A stretch of DNA of 64,000 bases from NCBI GenBank assembly GCA_030656015.1, contig JAUSNX010000014.1, positions 124,001-188,000 of the forward strand, written 5' to 3'. The notes under the pieces were generated by a model. It was not told the DNA's origin, made no database searches, and saw only the letters and a list, made by a program, of their open reading frames with translations. Positions 35,301 to 45,196 of the stretch are shown here, piece after piece (the first letter of the stretch is position 1; every line of letters starts with the position of its first letter). Origin of the DNA: Methanobacteriaceae archaeon. Lineage in GTDB: Archaea; Methanobacteriota; Methanobacteria; Methanobacteriales; Methanobacteriaceae. The translations under genes and the position numbers were made by a program.

Positions 35301-35909
35301 TTATTTAATTAAAAACTCCATATTATACATTCCCTTCTCCCCACCAAACCATCTCATGGTTTTTTGGCCAGAGATTTTAAATCCAAATCGCTCATATAAT
35401 CGCCGGGCCCCTTCATTATTAAAATCAACATCTAATACTGCCTTTTCTTTTCCTTCATCCCTTGACATTTCCACTGCACTTTCTAAAATAAATGTTCCGA
35501 TTCCTTGGCCTCGGGCCTTTTCATCTACAGCTACACAGGCCAGATAAAAATCTTGAGGTCCGACATCAGTTAAAAGCCGGGCATCAATTAAACCTAAAAT
35601 AGTGAATCTTATTACATCTAAAGGTGAAAAAACTTTTAAAAATGCTTTAATTTCCTGTTTAGAACTGCTTTCTTCACTACTAGAAGTTATTAGCATTCCT
35701 AAAACATCTTCGTCATCATGCCCCGTGACCACGAAAATATTTTCATATCCAATACTATTATTCCCAGCTTTTACCAGTTTTTCAATTTTATTTACTGCCT
35801 GAGATTTATTTTTTAAAATCTGATCATAAGTGTTAGCATCTGTGAAATAAATGAGTTCTGAAACCTTTTTAGAGTCATGAACATCCAAATCAAATTTTTT
35901 AATTATCAT
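35301..35909 (-). CDS. GNAT family N-acetyltransferase
   Basis: 202 residues with an AGGAGTG ribosome site. The acetyl-CoA binding loop is VDEKARGQGIGTFILESAV (near 131-149), followed by LDVDFNNEGARRLYERFGFK, the typical closing helix and turn. The long N-terminal part (residues 1-115) is only loosely related to the core fold and may bind the acceptor. Substrate unknown. Confidence 0.88.
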   Translation of the reverse strand: MIIKKFDLDVHDSKKVSELIYFTDANTYDQILKNKSQAVNKIEKLVKAGNNSIGYENIFVVTGHDDEDVLGMLITSSSEESSSKQEIKAFLKVFSPLDVIRFTILGLIDARLLTDVGPQDFYLACVAVDEKARGQGIGTFILESAVEMSRDEGKEKAVLDVDFNNEGARRLYERFGFKISGQKTMRWFGGEKGMYNMEFLIK

Positions 35910-36096
35910 TATTGCACTCCTATTGAAAATTGTAAAAATTTTGTAAAAATATTGCTTTTAAAATATTAAAAATCAAATTATTAGTGTAATGTTGATAGAT
36001 TTTATAAATTTGGTTAATATAATTAAATTAATGTGAATAAAACTTAAAATATATTTGTATCAAAAGTGTATCAAGTAAAAAATCAGCAGGGATTGT

Positions 36097-36783
36097 ATGA
36101 ACCAACAAGACAGAAATCTACTAAGAAAAAAGTTCGATAATGCTGCCCAAGCATATGATAAAGATCGGAAAGCAATTATACCCAATTTTGACGTTTATTA
36201 TGGAACTCTGGTTCAACTGGCAGACACTGACAATGATGATCCTCGAATTTTAGATTTAGGCGCCGGTACTGGACTTTTAACTCAGCTTCTCTGGGAAAAA
36301 CATCCGCAGGCCCAGTTTAAATTAGTGGATATGGCCCCTGAAATGTTAAATATTGCTAAAAACCGATTTTCAGGGCAAGAAAACTTCGAATACATTGATG
36401 AAGATTATTTAAAGTATGATTTTGACGGTTTATTTGATATTATAGTCTCTTCACTCTCCATTCATCACCTAAACCATAGCGACATTAAATTACTTTATCA
36501 AAAAGCGTATGATCATTTAAATCCGGGTGGTTTATTCTTAAATGCTGATGAAGTAATCGCACCAAATTCTTACTGTGAAGAAACTTACCAGAAGAACTGG
36601 CTGGAAGTAATTCATCAGGCCAATCTTGAAGAAGATGATAAAACTGTTATTTTAGAGCGCATGAAGTTTGACAATCCCGCCACACTGGAAGACAACGTAA
36701 ACTGGCTAGAGGAAGCCGGATTTAAAGATGTGGATGTTTTTTACAAATATTATAATTTTGTGGTTTTATACGGACGAAAATGA
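36097..36783 (+). CDS. Class I SAM-dependent methyltransferase
   Basis: 228 residues. Motif I is ILDLGAGTGLLTQLL near residue 49, followed by KLVDMAPEMLNIAKNRF and DIIVSSLSIHHL, the post II motif of Tam/UbiE-like enzymes. AGGGATTG precedes the ATG. The end of the protein (NWLEEAGFKDVDVFYKYYNFVVLYGRK is longer; its tail is YKYYNFVVLYGRK) is a normal methyltransferase C-terminus. It is followed 38 bp later by an acetyltransferase on the same strand. Confidence 0.87.
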   Translation: MNQQDRNLLRKKFDNAAQAYDKDRKAIIPNFDVYYGTLVQLADTDNDDPRILDLGAGTGLLTQLLWEKHPQAQFKLVDMAPEMLNIAKNRFSGQENFEYIDEDYLKYDFDGLFDIIVSSLSIHHLNHSDIKLLYQKAYDHLNPGGLFLNADEVIAPNSYCEETYQKNWLEVIHQANLEEDDKTVILERMKFDNPATLEDNVNWLEEAGFKDVDVFYKYYNFVVLYGRK

Positions 36784-36821
36784 ACCCAGAAAAACAGTAT
36801 TTGTAAATGAGGTTGTGGAAA

Positions 36822-37295
36822 ATGAGCAAAAAATTTGAATTTAAAATTATTAGTTGTGAGGATTTAGATCTTATTAAGCCGCTCTGGAAGAATCTTAAAG
36901 ATCATCATACCAACATATCTCCTCATTTTCAGGAAAAATATCAGACCATCAATTTTGAGGATAGAAAAGAGGAACTTTTAAAAAAATCATCCCAATGCAA
37001 TATGCGGGTAGAGGTGATATCTAATTGTGATAAAGACTGTTTTGTGGGTTATTGCATTAGTTCCATTAGTGATAAAGGTAAAGGAGAAATAGATTCTATT
37101 TATGTAAAAAAAGAGCATCGAAAGTTAGGTTTAGGTAAAGAAATGGTCAAAAGGGCCATGGAATGGATGGAAAGTCAGGATACTGACGAATTAAAAATCG
37201 TGGTGGCCGTGGGCAATGAAGATTTACTGCCATTTTATAGCAGTTTCAATTTCTTTCCCAGACATCTTATCCTGGAAAAGAAGGAAAAGAAATAG
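36822..37295 (+). CDS. GNAT family N-acetyltransferase
   Basis: 157 residues from the ATG at 36822; an in-frame ATG at 36807 overlaps the GAGG ribosome site and is less likely. The acetyl-CoA loop reads KKEHRKLGLGKEMVKRAM, and the protein ends with the YSSFNFFPRHLIL turn. It follows the methyltransferase and precedes the broken prenyltransferase-repeat gene by 15 bp, so the three were probably one transcript. Confidence 0.87.
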   Translation: MSKKFEFKIISCEDLDLIKPLWKNLKDHHTNISPHFQEKYQTINFEDRKEELLKKSSQCNMRVEVISNCDKDCFVGYCISSISDKGKGEIDSIYVKKEHRKLGLGKEMVKRAMEWMESQDTDELKIVVAVGNEDLLPFYSSFNFFPRHLILEKKEKK

Positions 37296-37310
37296 ATTAG
37301 GTAAAGAACC

Positions 37311-38282
37311 ATGTGGCTCGACGAATTACAATTCAATCCCCTAAATACTTTATTAAATTGTTCTAATCCTGCCATTGATTATTTCACCAGAAGGGATCTT
37401 TTAGAGGAAAAAGTGGCAGAAGTCAGTTCTCTCTGGGAGTTGCCAGCCCCCCGAAAAATAATTAATAAACAGAACGATGATGGTTTCTGGAAATACCCTG
37501 GATGAAATCTTAAACTGCGATCTGCAGAGGATTATAACCAGTTGGAGACTTTTAGACAGTTAAGAGAATTAGTGGAAAAATACGGATACAATAAAAATCA
37601 TCCATCCATAAAAAAGGCCGCAGAATTTCTTTTTAAGTATCAGACCAATGAAGGAGACTTTAGAGGAATTTATGGAAAACAGTATGCTCCCACCTATTCC
37701 TCTGCAATTATGGAACTTCTAATAAAATCAAGATACTCTGACGATCCTAGAATCGAAAAAGGATTTCATTGGCTGCTTTTTCACAGACAAAATGATGGAG
37801 GATGGGCCATTCCATTTAGAACCTTGAAAATAAATTATACTGATTCATTAAAACTTCCGCGACCTCTGCCATCAGACCCTAGTAAACCCTTTTCCCACTT
37901 AATTACCGGGATGGTTCTTAGAGCTTTTGCGGCTCATCCAGAATATCGTCAATCCCCTGATGCCCATTACGCTGGGAAGCTACTAATGAGTCGATTTTTC
38001 CAGAGAGATAAATATAACGACCGGCAAGATAAAAAATACTGGGAAAGTGTTTCTTTCCCGTTCTGGTTTACTAATATTGTTACTTCTCTTGATTCTTTGT
38101 ATTTTTTAGGATTTAAAAAAGAAGAACCTCAGATAAAATTGGCTCTGGATTGGCTGGTGCAACAACAAACCACAGATGGCACCTTCAATTTAAAACTTCT
38201 AATGATTAGAGATAAAGATTTAATATACTGGGTAACCCTGTCAATCTGTCGAATTTTCAAAAGGTATTATAATAATGAGTAA
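37311..38282 (+). pseudogene. Prenyltransferase/squalene-cyclase repeat protein interrupted by in-frame TGA
   Basis: Without the stop this would be a 323-residue alpha/alpha-barrel protein of the prenyltransferase and squalene oxidase repeat family. Repeats include IINKQNDDGFWKYPG, FLFKYQTNEGDFRGIYG, LLFHRQNDGGWAIPF and LVQQQTTDGTFNLK. A TGA at 37503-37505 sits in the same frame, right after the first repeat's WKYPG, where homologues usually have a glycine (GGA to TGA is one substitution). Coding character continues without a break on both sides. Methanobacteriales are not known to decode TGA as selenocysteine, so a nonsense mutation or sequence error is likeliest. Confidence 0.75.
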
Positions 38283-38433
38283 TGCACATAAAATGACTCA
38301 AAAATGGAATAATAAGAATTTTCATGTGAAATTAGACCACCACAAAGTTAATAAAAAAATAACTATTTTTAAATAGGGCGAATATTAGATTTAATTTAGA
38401 TTTCATGAGCTTTTATGGTAACTGTGTGATATA

Positions 38434-39135
38434 ATGAACCTCTACGGCAAAATAAAAGAAATTGCAGAAAATGATGGTGTGGAATTTGTAGGAGTGGCCG
38501 ATTTATCTCCAGCCAGACATTTTATTAAGGAATATGCTCGGGATTTACTGGATGAATATCCCAAATCCATTACTTTAGGAATAAGACTATTAGATGATGT
38601 AGTAGATCAATTATCCACTGAAATGGATAGGCCTGAAGCAGTGAATTACCTACACGCATATGAAGTAACCAACCAGCGCTTGGATATTGTTTCCTATAAA
38701 ATAAGTAATTTCTTACAAAAAGAGGGTTTTAGAGTTCTGCCTATACCTGCTTCCAAGCGCTGCGATGACGAGCGTATAGCCGCCGTTTTTTCTCATAAAT
38801 TAGCCGCCCATCTGGCTGGTATCGGTTGGATTGGAAAAAGTTGTTTACTTATTAATCCTGAGGCCGGGCCCAGGGTACGTTGGATTACTGTACTGACCAA
38901 TGCCCCACTAGAAGTTACGGGTAGCCCTATGGAAGATTCCTGCGGAGAGTGTAACAAATGTGTAGAAGTATGTCCGGCCAAAGCATTTACTGGAAGAACT
39001 TTTCATGCTGATGAACCACGCGAAGTACGATACGATGCTCGAAAGTGTGAGGAATACTTTAAAGACTTAGAAAAAGCTGGTGACATGCCTGTCTGTGGAT
39101 TATGCATCCATGTATGTCCCCACGGGCAAAAATAG
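38434..39135 (+). CDS. 4Fe-4S protein related to epoxyqueuosine reductase (QueG-like)
   Basis: 233 residues. The N-terminal 160 match the QueG/DUF1730-type cofactor domain: GVADLSPARHF, LLDEYPKSITLGI, LAGIGWIGKSCLL. They are followed by the cluster ligands CGECNKCVEVCP (near 172-183) and, at the end, CGLCIHVCPHGQK. That supplies seven cysteines, enough for about two [4Fe-4S] clusters with the CEEYF cysteine. The protein is shorter than bacterial QueG and archaea lack queuosine, so it more likely belongs to the reductive dehalogenase-like archaeal branch of unknown substrate. Confidence 0.8.
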   Translation: MNLYGKIKEIAENDGVEFVGVADLSPARHFIKEYARDLLDEYPKSITLGIRLLDDVVDQLSTEMDRPEAVNYLHAYEVTNQRLDIVSYKISNFLQKEGFRVLPIPASKRCDDERIAAVFSHKLAAHLAGIGWIGKSCLLINPEAGPRVRWITVLTNAPLEVTGSPMEDSCGECNKCVEVCPAKAFTGRTFHADEPREVRYDARKCEEYFKDLEKAGDMPVCGLCIHVCPHGQK

Positions 39136-39259
39136 TAAAAATTTTATTTATTAATTATTATTATTTGATTTATGAAAAATAAGAATTAAATAAATTTAAT
39201 TATTTTTGGAATAATTTTAATTTTTTTATGGAAATATAAAACTGAAAAGTGAATAAGAA

Positions 39260-39772
39260 TTATTCATACTTTTCATAGCAAACAATCTCATCGATGGACT
39301 TTCTTGGAGTATTTACTGATCCATTATCTGCATATCCTAAAGTAAACATAGCCACAGTCCTTATTTCTTCGGGAATATCTAAAATTTCCTTAACTGCATC
39401 TTCACTATAGGCCCCTAGCCAGCAAGTACCCAGACCTAGTTCAGTGGCCTCTAAAATCATGAAAGATACTGCAATTGACAAGTCCACAGTATAAGCGTAT
39501 TGGCCACAAGGCATAACTCTTTCTGATTCCGTGGAAAATGCCACAATTGTTACTGGAGCTTGACCTACAAATTTTTGGCCATTAGCAGCTTCCACCAGTT
39601 TATCACGAGTCTCCTGATTTTTAACCACGATAAATTTCCATTCCTGCCTATTTGCTGCAGAAGGTGCGATTCTGGCAGATTCTAAAATTTTATCGAGTTT
39701 TTCATCTTCTATTTCCTTGTTCTGGTATTTTCTAATACTTTTTCTTTTAGATATAGCTTCAAAAACTTCCAT
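39260..39772 (-). CDS. Nitroreductase family protein
   Basis: 170 residues from the ATG at 39772, which has GGTGAGCTC upstream; an in-frame TTG lies 15 bases earlier. The FMN-binding start is [14 protein letters not shown], then [17 protein letters not shown], and the C-terminal [13 protein letters not shown] covers the flavin. This is the short homodimeric nitroreductase form. It stands alone and leftward, with 200 bases of AT-rich spacer on its start side. Confidence 0.9.
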   Translation of the reverse strand: MEVFEAISKRKSIRKYQNKEIEDEKLDKILESARIAPSAANRQEWKFIVVKNQETRDKLVEAANGQKFVGQAPVTIVAFSTESERVMPCGQYAYTVDLSIAVSFMILEATELGLGTCWLGAYSEDAVKEILDIPEEIRTVAMFTLGYADNGSVNTPRKSIDEIVCYEKYE

Positions 39773-39988
39773 GAGCTCACCAAGCAAAATAATTAGTTAT
39801 TTCATTTAATAAAATATTATTCTAAATGATATTTCAAATTATTGTTAGTAAATGAATATTTAAAATGATAAATAATCGTTCTTTAATATGAAAATTAAAT
39901 TTTTACAAAACTGATAAAAAATAAAAATAAATAAAATAAAAAATTAAAAAATAATTTTAAAATGTTTAAAATGCTTTAAAAACTTTTC

Positions 39989-40084
39989 TTAATCTTCTGC
40001 GTCCATCATTTCGCCGTAAGCAACTTCAATCTCACAGCCTTTAGGACCACAGCAGAAATGTTGTAAATCGAATTTTACCATCAT
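39989..40084 (-). CDS. Small cysteine-bearing protein (31 residues)
   Basis: ATGATG at 40084-40079 follows a strong GAGGTGA ribosome site and encodes 31 residues ending in TAA. The peptide contains HFCCGPKGC, three cysteines and a histidine within nine residues, then an acidic tail. It is divergent from the HxlR gene and shares its repeat-rich promoter region. The cysteine cluster suggests metal or thiol chemistry; no family is recognised. Confidence 0.55.
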   Translation of the reverse strand: MMVKFDLQHFCCGPKGCEIEVAYGEMMDAED

Positions 40085-40097
40085 GTTTTCACCTCAA

Positions 40098-40185
40098 GTT
40101 AGTAGTCAACACAATACTATAGTTACTTTTTGTATTTAAAAGGGTACTAACAACAACCATATATACTTACAAAAAGTATACTAAC
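40098..40185. promoter_or_regulatory. Shared operator region of the HxlR gene and the small Cys protein
   Basis: An 11-bp inverted pair, TACTTTTTGTA (40124-40134) and TACAAAAAGTA (40168-40178), is interleaved with three GTTAGTA/TACTAAC elements at 40098-40104, 40145-40151 and 40179-40185. The region lies between two divergent starts, about 90 bases from HxlR. Binding by the adjacent HxlR protein is inferred. Confidence 0.55.
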
Positions 40186-40272
40186 TAACATAAGTTATAC
40201 CACAATAATGCAAAAATTTTATTGATTCAATTTTAAACAAAAACAAGTTTTAATATCAAATCAGGCGATATA

Positions 40273-40644
40273 ATGACAAATGGAGAAAAAAATAAAGTTA
40301 AAAATGGAAATAGTGCTGAAAAAGAACACATGTGCTCAGTAGAAGCTGCTATTAATGAAATAGGCGGAAAATGGAAACCATTAGTTTTATATTCTCTAAA
40401 AGATGGAAAACAAAGATTCAGTGAAATCAACAATAAATTGCCAGCCATAACTCAAAGAATGCTCACTAAAACCCTGCGAGAGCTGGAAAGTGATGAAATA
40501 ATACATCGGAAAGTTTATGCAGAAGTTCCTCCACGCGTAGAATATCGTTTAACTGCTAAGGGAGATTCCGTGATGCCTATATTAGATTCTTTGTGTCAAT
40601 GGGGAAAGGATTACTGTGAATATGAGGATGATATAGAGGATTAA
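40273..40644 (+). CDS. HxlR family winged-helix transcriptional regulator
   Basis: 123 residues. The HxlR core reads [22 protein letters not shown] (helices 1-2), then [21 protein letters not shown], the recognition region, and the wing [12 protein letters not shown]. The conserved Cys near residue 23, just before the DNA-binding domain, is the residue that senses oxidants or electrophiles in several family members. Two more cysteines lie near the C-terminus. It is divergent from the 31-residue Cys protein and likely controls it. Confidence 0.92.
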   Translation: MTNGEKNKVKNGNSAEKEHMCSVEAAINEIGGKWKPLVLYSLKDGKQRFSEINNKLPAITQRMLTKTLRELESDEIIHRKVYAEVPPRVEYRLTAKGDSVMPILDSLCQWGKDYCEYEDDIED

Positions 40645-40699
40645 AATATAAGTGAGAAAAAAATAAAAAAAAAGTTAATTTTTACCAAAATTATATTTA

Positions 40700-41488
40700 C
40701 TAATCATCCCATTGTTTTGACTTATTTATTTGCTTTATTAGAGTAACTGCAAATACTCCTGCCCCAAATCCATTATCAATATTCACTACCGCAATTCCCG
40801 GTGCGCAGGACTGTAGCATCGAGTAAAGGGCCGTGAATCCACCTTCTCCCACACCATAACCCACTGAAGTAGGCAGGCCAATAACGGGAACATCAACCAT
40901 GCCGGCCACTACTGAAGGAAGGGCCCCTTCCATTCCAGCAGCCACAATAATCACCTGAACCTCTTCATGCACCATATGATCCAGATGAGAAAATAAACGG
41001 TGAATTCCAGCCACACCCACATCATAGGAAGCAATTGTTTCACAACCAGCTTCCTGGGCCACTACCCGAGCTTCTTCTGCTACAGGAATATCTGAAGTTC
41101 CTGCTGTGATTATTCCAACTTTTCCGATTTGCTTAATGGTCTTTTTTTCATCTTTAATAACTAAAATACGTGCACGTTCATTATAGTCCAATTTAAGACC
41201 TTTTTTAATCAAAGGTTCCAATTCAAAACATATATTATCATATCTATCTTTTTCAAGACGGGTGACCATCATATGGGCCAGATTTGCGCAGCTTAAAATA
41301 ATTTTTACGATTTCGTGGTCTTTCTTTCCTGATGCAAAAATGGCCTCTGGAAAGCCCGTGCGTGACTCCCTACACATATCCAGCTTGGCAAAATCTCCCA
41401 CTTCCATTATCTGATTATCTTTAATAAGTTTTTCAGCATCTTCAGGGGATATTTCTCCCTTGGAAAGTCTTTCAAGAATTTGCATCAT
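40700..41488 (-). CDS. larB: Nickel-pincer cofactor biosynthesis protein LarB
   Basis: 262 residues. LarB carboxylates the pyridinium ring of nicotinic acid adenine dinucleotide and releases AMP, the first step to the nickel-pincer cofactor. The N-terminal third is the LarB-specific region ([15 protein letters not shown]), followed by a PurE-like domain with [17 protein letters not shown] near 120 and [20 protein letters not shown] near 200. It was long annotated as an AIR carboxylase-like protein. larC and larE are not in the window. GGTGAT precedes the ATG pair. Confidence 0.88.
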   Translation of the reverse strand: MMQILERLSKGEISPEDAEKLIKDNQIMEVGDFAKLDMCRESRTGFPEAIFASGKKDHEIVKIILSCANLAHMMVTRLEKDRYDNICFELEPLIKKGLKLDYNERARILVIKDEKKTIKQIGKVGIITAGTSDIPVAEEARVVAQEAGCETIASYDVGVAGIHRLFSHLDHMVHEEVQVIIVAAGMEGALPSVVAGMVDVPVIGLPTSVGYGVGEGGFTALYSMLQSCAPGIAVVNIDNGFGAGVFAVTLIKQINKSKQWDD

Positions 41489-41926
41489 TTTATCACCAGT
41501 ATAATTCTTAATTCAGTTGAATTCCCTTTAAATTCTATTTACAATTAATATTATTTGAAATTTATGTGGAATTTATTTAACATTTACACTTAAATTAATT
41601 CCATCTTAATGCATTATCCATAATAAAATTATCCATAATAAATATATAAAGATAAATATTTAAAAAGAGTGATGATACACTGGAAATGCATGCCAGGACA
41701 AGTTGCAAAATGTTCATTAAATATAATATTATACACTATAAAACTCATTAAAATACAATTAATATTCTGATATAATTCAACAAATCAGCAAAATTATTGA
41801 ATAATCTAATAAATTTTTATAAATTATTTACTAATTAAATATTAATTGAATATGATCTATTTAGATATTTTATTTAGAGAGCTAATGGAATATATTGAAT
41901 ATAATTAATTAAACTGAGGTGTGAAA
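41489..41926. other. AT-rich intergenic region upstream of hypF
   Basis: 438 bases without a credible protein gene. A promoter candidate lies near 41640-41651. The predicted transcript start near 41671 begins a less AT-rich patch, GAGTGATGATACACTGG (41668-41684), in which CTGG and CCAG could form a short hairpin. If that promoter serves hypF, its leader is about 255 bases. Confidence 0.4.
41613..41651 (+). promoter_or_regulatory. 15-bp tandem repeat next to a TATA box upstream of hypF
   Basis: ATTATCCATAATAAA occurs twice exactly, at 41613-41627 and 41628-41642, immediately followed by TATATAAA (41643-41650). The repeats occupy the position of the transcription factor B element and upstream activator sites. 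Such spacing fits a regulator that helps or blocks promoter binding. Confidence 0.45.
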
Positions 41927-44224
41927 TTGGATAAAGCCCGAATACTGGTTCAGGGGATTGTACAAGGCGTGGGTTTCAGGCCCACTGTTTATCGATTAGC
42001 CCGAAGACTTCACCTTACTGGTTATGTGAGAAATCTGGGAAATATAGTGGAAATTGTCTTAGAAGGAGATAAAAATAAAATAAAACAATTTTCAAAGGAT
42101 ATTCAAAGCAAAAAACCCCCAATTTCTAAAATATCCTCATTAAAACTGGAATGGATTGAAAATAAAGAAGAATATTCTGATTTTACCATTCTAGAAAGTT
42201 CATCAGATTTTTCAGGCTCTGCCGTAATTCCACCAGATGTGGCCACTTGTGACGCCTGTTTAAAAGAAATAAACACCCATAGCGAGCGAAGATATACCTA
42301 TCCATTTACCGCCTGCACCGATTGTGGGCCTCGTTTTACGGTAATTGATTCCATCCCCTATGATAGAGAAAGAACTAGTATGGACGAATTTCCACTCTGT
42401 CCTTCATGCGAAAAAGAATATAAAAATCCTGAAGACCGCCGATATCATGCCGAGGCCACCTGTTGTCCAGAATGTGGGCCAGAAGTCTTTTTATATAGTT
42501 GTTGCCGTTTTGATGTCGATACTCCCCTTAAAGAGGCTGCCAAGCTTCTAGATGAAGGAAATATCCTGGCCATGAAGGGACTTGGTGGAACCCACCTGGT
42601 ATGTAAGGTTACTGAAGAAGATCCTGTTTTGAAGTTGCGTGAAAGACTGGGAAGATTTAATCAACCATTTGCTTGTATGTCTCCTGATCTGGACACCATT
42701 AAAAAATTTGCTACCATTTCCCCTCAAGAAGAAAATGTCATTACATCACGTCGCAGACCCATAGTAGTTTTAAAAAAGAGTGAAAATTATTTTTTTGCCC
42801 CATCTGTGGCCCCTGAATTACACAATATAGGAATTATGTTGCCCTATTCGGGATTGCAGCATATTTTATTCCAGCACACTGACGAAGCAGCATATATCAT
42901 GACTTCAGCTAATATGCCTGGAGAACCTATGCTAACCAGAAACACAGATATTGTGAAGAAGTTGAATGGAATTGCTGATTATTTCTTACTTCACGACCGA
43001 AAAATTATTAATCGTTGCGATGATTCAGTAGTTCGCTTTAGAGGAGAAGATATGGCCTTTATTCGCCGCTCTCGAGGATATGTTCCCGAGCCTTATGATT
43101 TATCGCACATTTCAAAGGATATTAATGTACTGGCCTTGGGCCCAGAGATTGATGTAACATTTTCTCTTCTCAAAGAAGGCAAATGCTACCTATCTCAACA
43201 TATAGGAGATACCAGTAAATTTGCTACCTATGAATACTTGCAAGAAGCCATAAACCACATGATGAGCATTACCAGTACTGATTCTATTGATGTAGTGGCC
43301 TGTGACCTCCATCCACAATTTTTCACTACTAAATTGGCCCATGAGCTGGCTGAAAAGTATTCTTGCCCAGTTTTACCCGTTCAACATCATCATGCCCATG
43401 GTGCAGCCCTTGCTGTGGATAATAAAGTGGAAGAAATGATCTGTATTGCTGCCGATGGTGTAGGTTATGGAAAAGATGGAACCGCTTGGGGAGGAGAAAT
43501 ATTACACATAAATGGTGCAGAATATGAAAGAATGTCAAGTTTAATGCCACAAAAAATGGCGGGTGGAGATTTATGCACCAAATATCCTGCAAGAATGCTG
43601 GTTTCCATGTTGCAGGAATATTATGAAGCATCCTCACTTCGAGAATTATTAATTAATAATTATCTGGCCTATTTCCCTCATGCCCAGACCGAAATAGATC
43701 TGGTACTACAGCAGTTAGAACGTGATGTCAATGTAGGCTTTAGTACCAGTACCGGGCGTGTATTGGATGCTGTGGCTGCAGCATTAAATATCTGCGGTGA
43801 ACGCACCTATGAAGGCGAATGTGCTATGAAATTGGAATCTGTAGCATATAAAAGTACTAAAAATCTGGATATGTCCCTTGAAATTAAAAAACATGAGGAT
43901 AGAGATGTTTTAGATACATCCTTGATTTTAAAAGAAGTTATGGAAAATATTCAAAGGGGGGAATCTGTTCCAGATGTTGCACAGGCCGCTCAAAGAACTC
44001 TAGCTGAAGGTATGGCTGCTTTGGCCATTAAATCTGCAGATAAAAAAGATTTGGACATTATTGGTGGAACAGGAGGAGTTTTCTACAATGAAGCCATAAG
44101 TTTGGCCATTAAAGATTACGTAGAAAATCAGGAATATCGTTTTGTACAACACAAAAACTCCTGTGCCGGTGATGGTTCTGTATCACTGGGCCAGGCGGCC
44201 ATTGCTGCCATTAAATATAAATAA
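41927..44224 (+). CDS. hypF: Carbamoyltransferase HypF (NiFe hydrogenase maturation)
   Basis: HypF makes carbamoyl-AMP and transfers the carbamoyl group to HypE, the source of cyanide ligands in NiFe hydrogenases. The 765 residues show all domains in order: acylphosphatase ([16 protein letters not shown], 7-22), two zinc fingers of CX2CX18CX2C type (about 107-182), a YrdC-like domain (about 195-380) and the Kae1-like domain with HHHAHGAAL near 487 and the end region [14 protein letters not shown]. The TTG at 41927 is spaced correctly from GAGGTG; an in-frame GTG two codons earlier overlaps that site. It serves the frh hydrogenase encoded 15 kb away. Confidence 0.96.
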   Translation: MDKARILVQGIVQGVGFRPTVYRLARRLHLTGYVRNLGNIVEIVLEGDKNKIKQFSKDIQSKKPPISKISSLKLEWIENKEEYSDFTILESSSDFSGSAVIPPDVATCDACLKEINTHSERRYTYPFTACTDCGPRFTVIDSIPYDRERTSMDEFPLCPSCEKEYKNPEDRRYHAEATCCPECGPEVFLYSCCRFDVDTPLKEAAKLLDEGNILAMKGLGGTHLVCKVTEEDPVLKLRERLGRFNQPFACMSPDLDTIKKFATISPQEENVITSRRRPIVVLKKSENYFFAPSVAPELHNIGIMLPYSGLQHILFQHTDEAAYIMTSANMPGEPMLTRNTDIVKKLNGIADYFLLHDRKIINRCDDSVVRFRGEDMAFIRRSRGYVPEPYDLSHISKDINVLALGPEIDVTFSLLKEGKCYLSQHIGDTSKFATYEYLQEAINHMMSITSTDSIDVVACDLHPQFFTTKLAHELAEKYSCPVLPVQHHHAHGAALAVDNKVEEMICIAADGVGYGKDGTAWGGEILHINGAEYERMSSLMPQKMAGGDLCTKYPARMLVSMLQEYYEASSLRELLINNYLAYFPHAQTEIDLVLQQLERDVNVGFSTSTGRVLDAVAAALNICGERTYEGECAMKLESVAYKSTKNLDMSLEIKKHEDRDVLDTSLILKEVMENIQRGESVPDVAQAAQRTLAEGMAALAIKSADKKDLDIIGGTGGVFYNEAISLAIKDYVENQEYRFVQHKNSCAGDGSVSLGQAAIAAIKYK

Positions 44225-44417
44225 ACATATTTTAAATATTTTTTTATTTAATTAATCTTCCTAAGCAGAATTTTCTTAGCAGAATATATTAATATCTAAT
44301 TAAGCTCTTTTTGTTTTGGTCTTTTTTAATGAAATATGATAAATTTATTTTTTCAATAAATATTGAATTAAATAAATTAAAAAATAATAAAAAGAAAGAA
44401 AAAAATGATTGGAGCAA

Positions 44418-44915
44418 CTATTCCTTGGTTGATATTTCAATATCTTCCAGAAATTGTTCTGCTCTCTCTTTAAGAGTACCATACAATCTTATGAGTGATT
44501 TTAATTCGTCTATGGCCTCCCATTGACCACTTATTATTCTCTGTTCTATATTAAGCAGTTTGGACCATTCATCCCCTGAGGGAAGTTGCTTTCTACCTAA
44601 TGCTTCTTCTGTGATATCTACTTGGAATGTATTTTGATTAATAATGATATTTACTGTGATGTCCTGGGGCATGTCATAGTATTTTCTGGGCCGTCCCCGC
44701 TCAATTTTTTTAAATGAAGATCTCAGTAATCCTAACTCTTCCATTGCCCTTAAATGCTCAATTATAGCTTTTTGACCAATTTCAAGTTCTTTAGAAATTT
44801 GACTCACGAATCTAGGTTCTTCTCTAAGAAGATTAATGATTTCACGTCGGGTACGGCATCCCATAACATCCAGTATGGCCTCTATGTCCGTATTATCAAA
44901 TGAATTTTGAGTCAT
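44418..44915 (-). CDS. Winged-helix transcriptional regulator next to grpE-dnaK
   Basis: 165 residues from the ATG at 44915. On this strand GTTATATAAACC, about 30 bases upstream, is a TATA box that would give a nearly leaderless message, so the in-frame ATG 51 bases earlier is unlikely. The ArsR-like DNA-binding domain reads DVMGCRTRREIINLLREEP then FVSQISKELEIGQKAIIEHL, followed by a wing with RGRPRKYY. The rest is helical. It is divergent from grpE-dnaK-dnaJ and probably senses stress, acting at the repeats between the two units. Confidence 0.85.
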   Translation of the reverse strand: MTQNSFDNTDIEAILDVMGCRTRREIINLLREEPRFVSQISKELEIGQKAIIEHLRAMEELGLLRSSFKKIERGRPRKYYDMPQDITVNIIINQNTFQVDITEEALGRKQLPSGDEWSKLLNIEQRIISGQWEAIDELKSLIRLYGTLKERAEQFLEDIEISTKE

Positions 44916-44932
44916 CACTATAACTATTGTAG

Positions 44933-44998
44933 AAAGGTTTATATAACCTTTTGTAACTATAATCAATTAGGGTTGCAATTGTATAACCTTTGGTAACT
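44933..44998. promoter_or_regulatory. Paired 17-bp repeats and palindrome between the regulator and grpE
   Basis: TATAACCTTTTGTAACT (44942-44958) and TATAACCTTTGGTAACT (44982-44998) differ at one base and are 40 bp apart, about four helical turns. The first overlaps a perfect palindrome, AAAGGTT-TATAT-AACCTTT (44933-44951), which contains the regulator gene's TATA box. This looks like a phased operator pair for the divergent regulator. Confidence 0.6.
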
Positions 44999-45196
44999 TT
45001 AATAAGTAACCAGCATATAATTAATATGAAAATATAATTGAAGATTAGTTGTTATACAAGAATTAATTGAATGAATTTTCAACAAATAATGTTTATTAAC
45101 AAATATAATTTGAATTAAAGAATGATTAAAGATTGAAATTAATATTGAATTAATATATTTTCTTTAATCCTATTTAATAAAGTGAAAGGTGAACTA

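Noticed and set aside
37503-37505. TGA as a selenocysteine codon in the prenyltransferase-repeat gene
   Set aside because: The family has no redox cysteine at this site, Methanobacteriales are not known to have the selenocysteine system, and no SECIS-like hairpin was evident.
41668-41710. C/D box small RNA (GTGATGA resembles box C)
   Set aside because: No box D (CTGA) or internal C'/D' pair at suitable spacing was found.
42345-42551. Frame inside hypF
   Set aside because: It mirrors the zinc-finger cysteine codons of HypF in a shifted frame and has no independent support.
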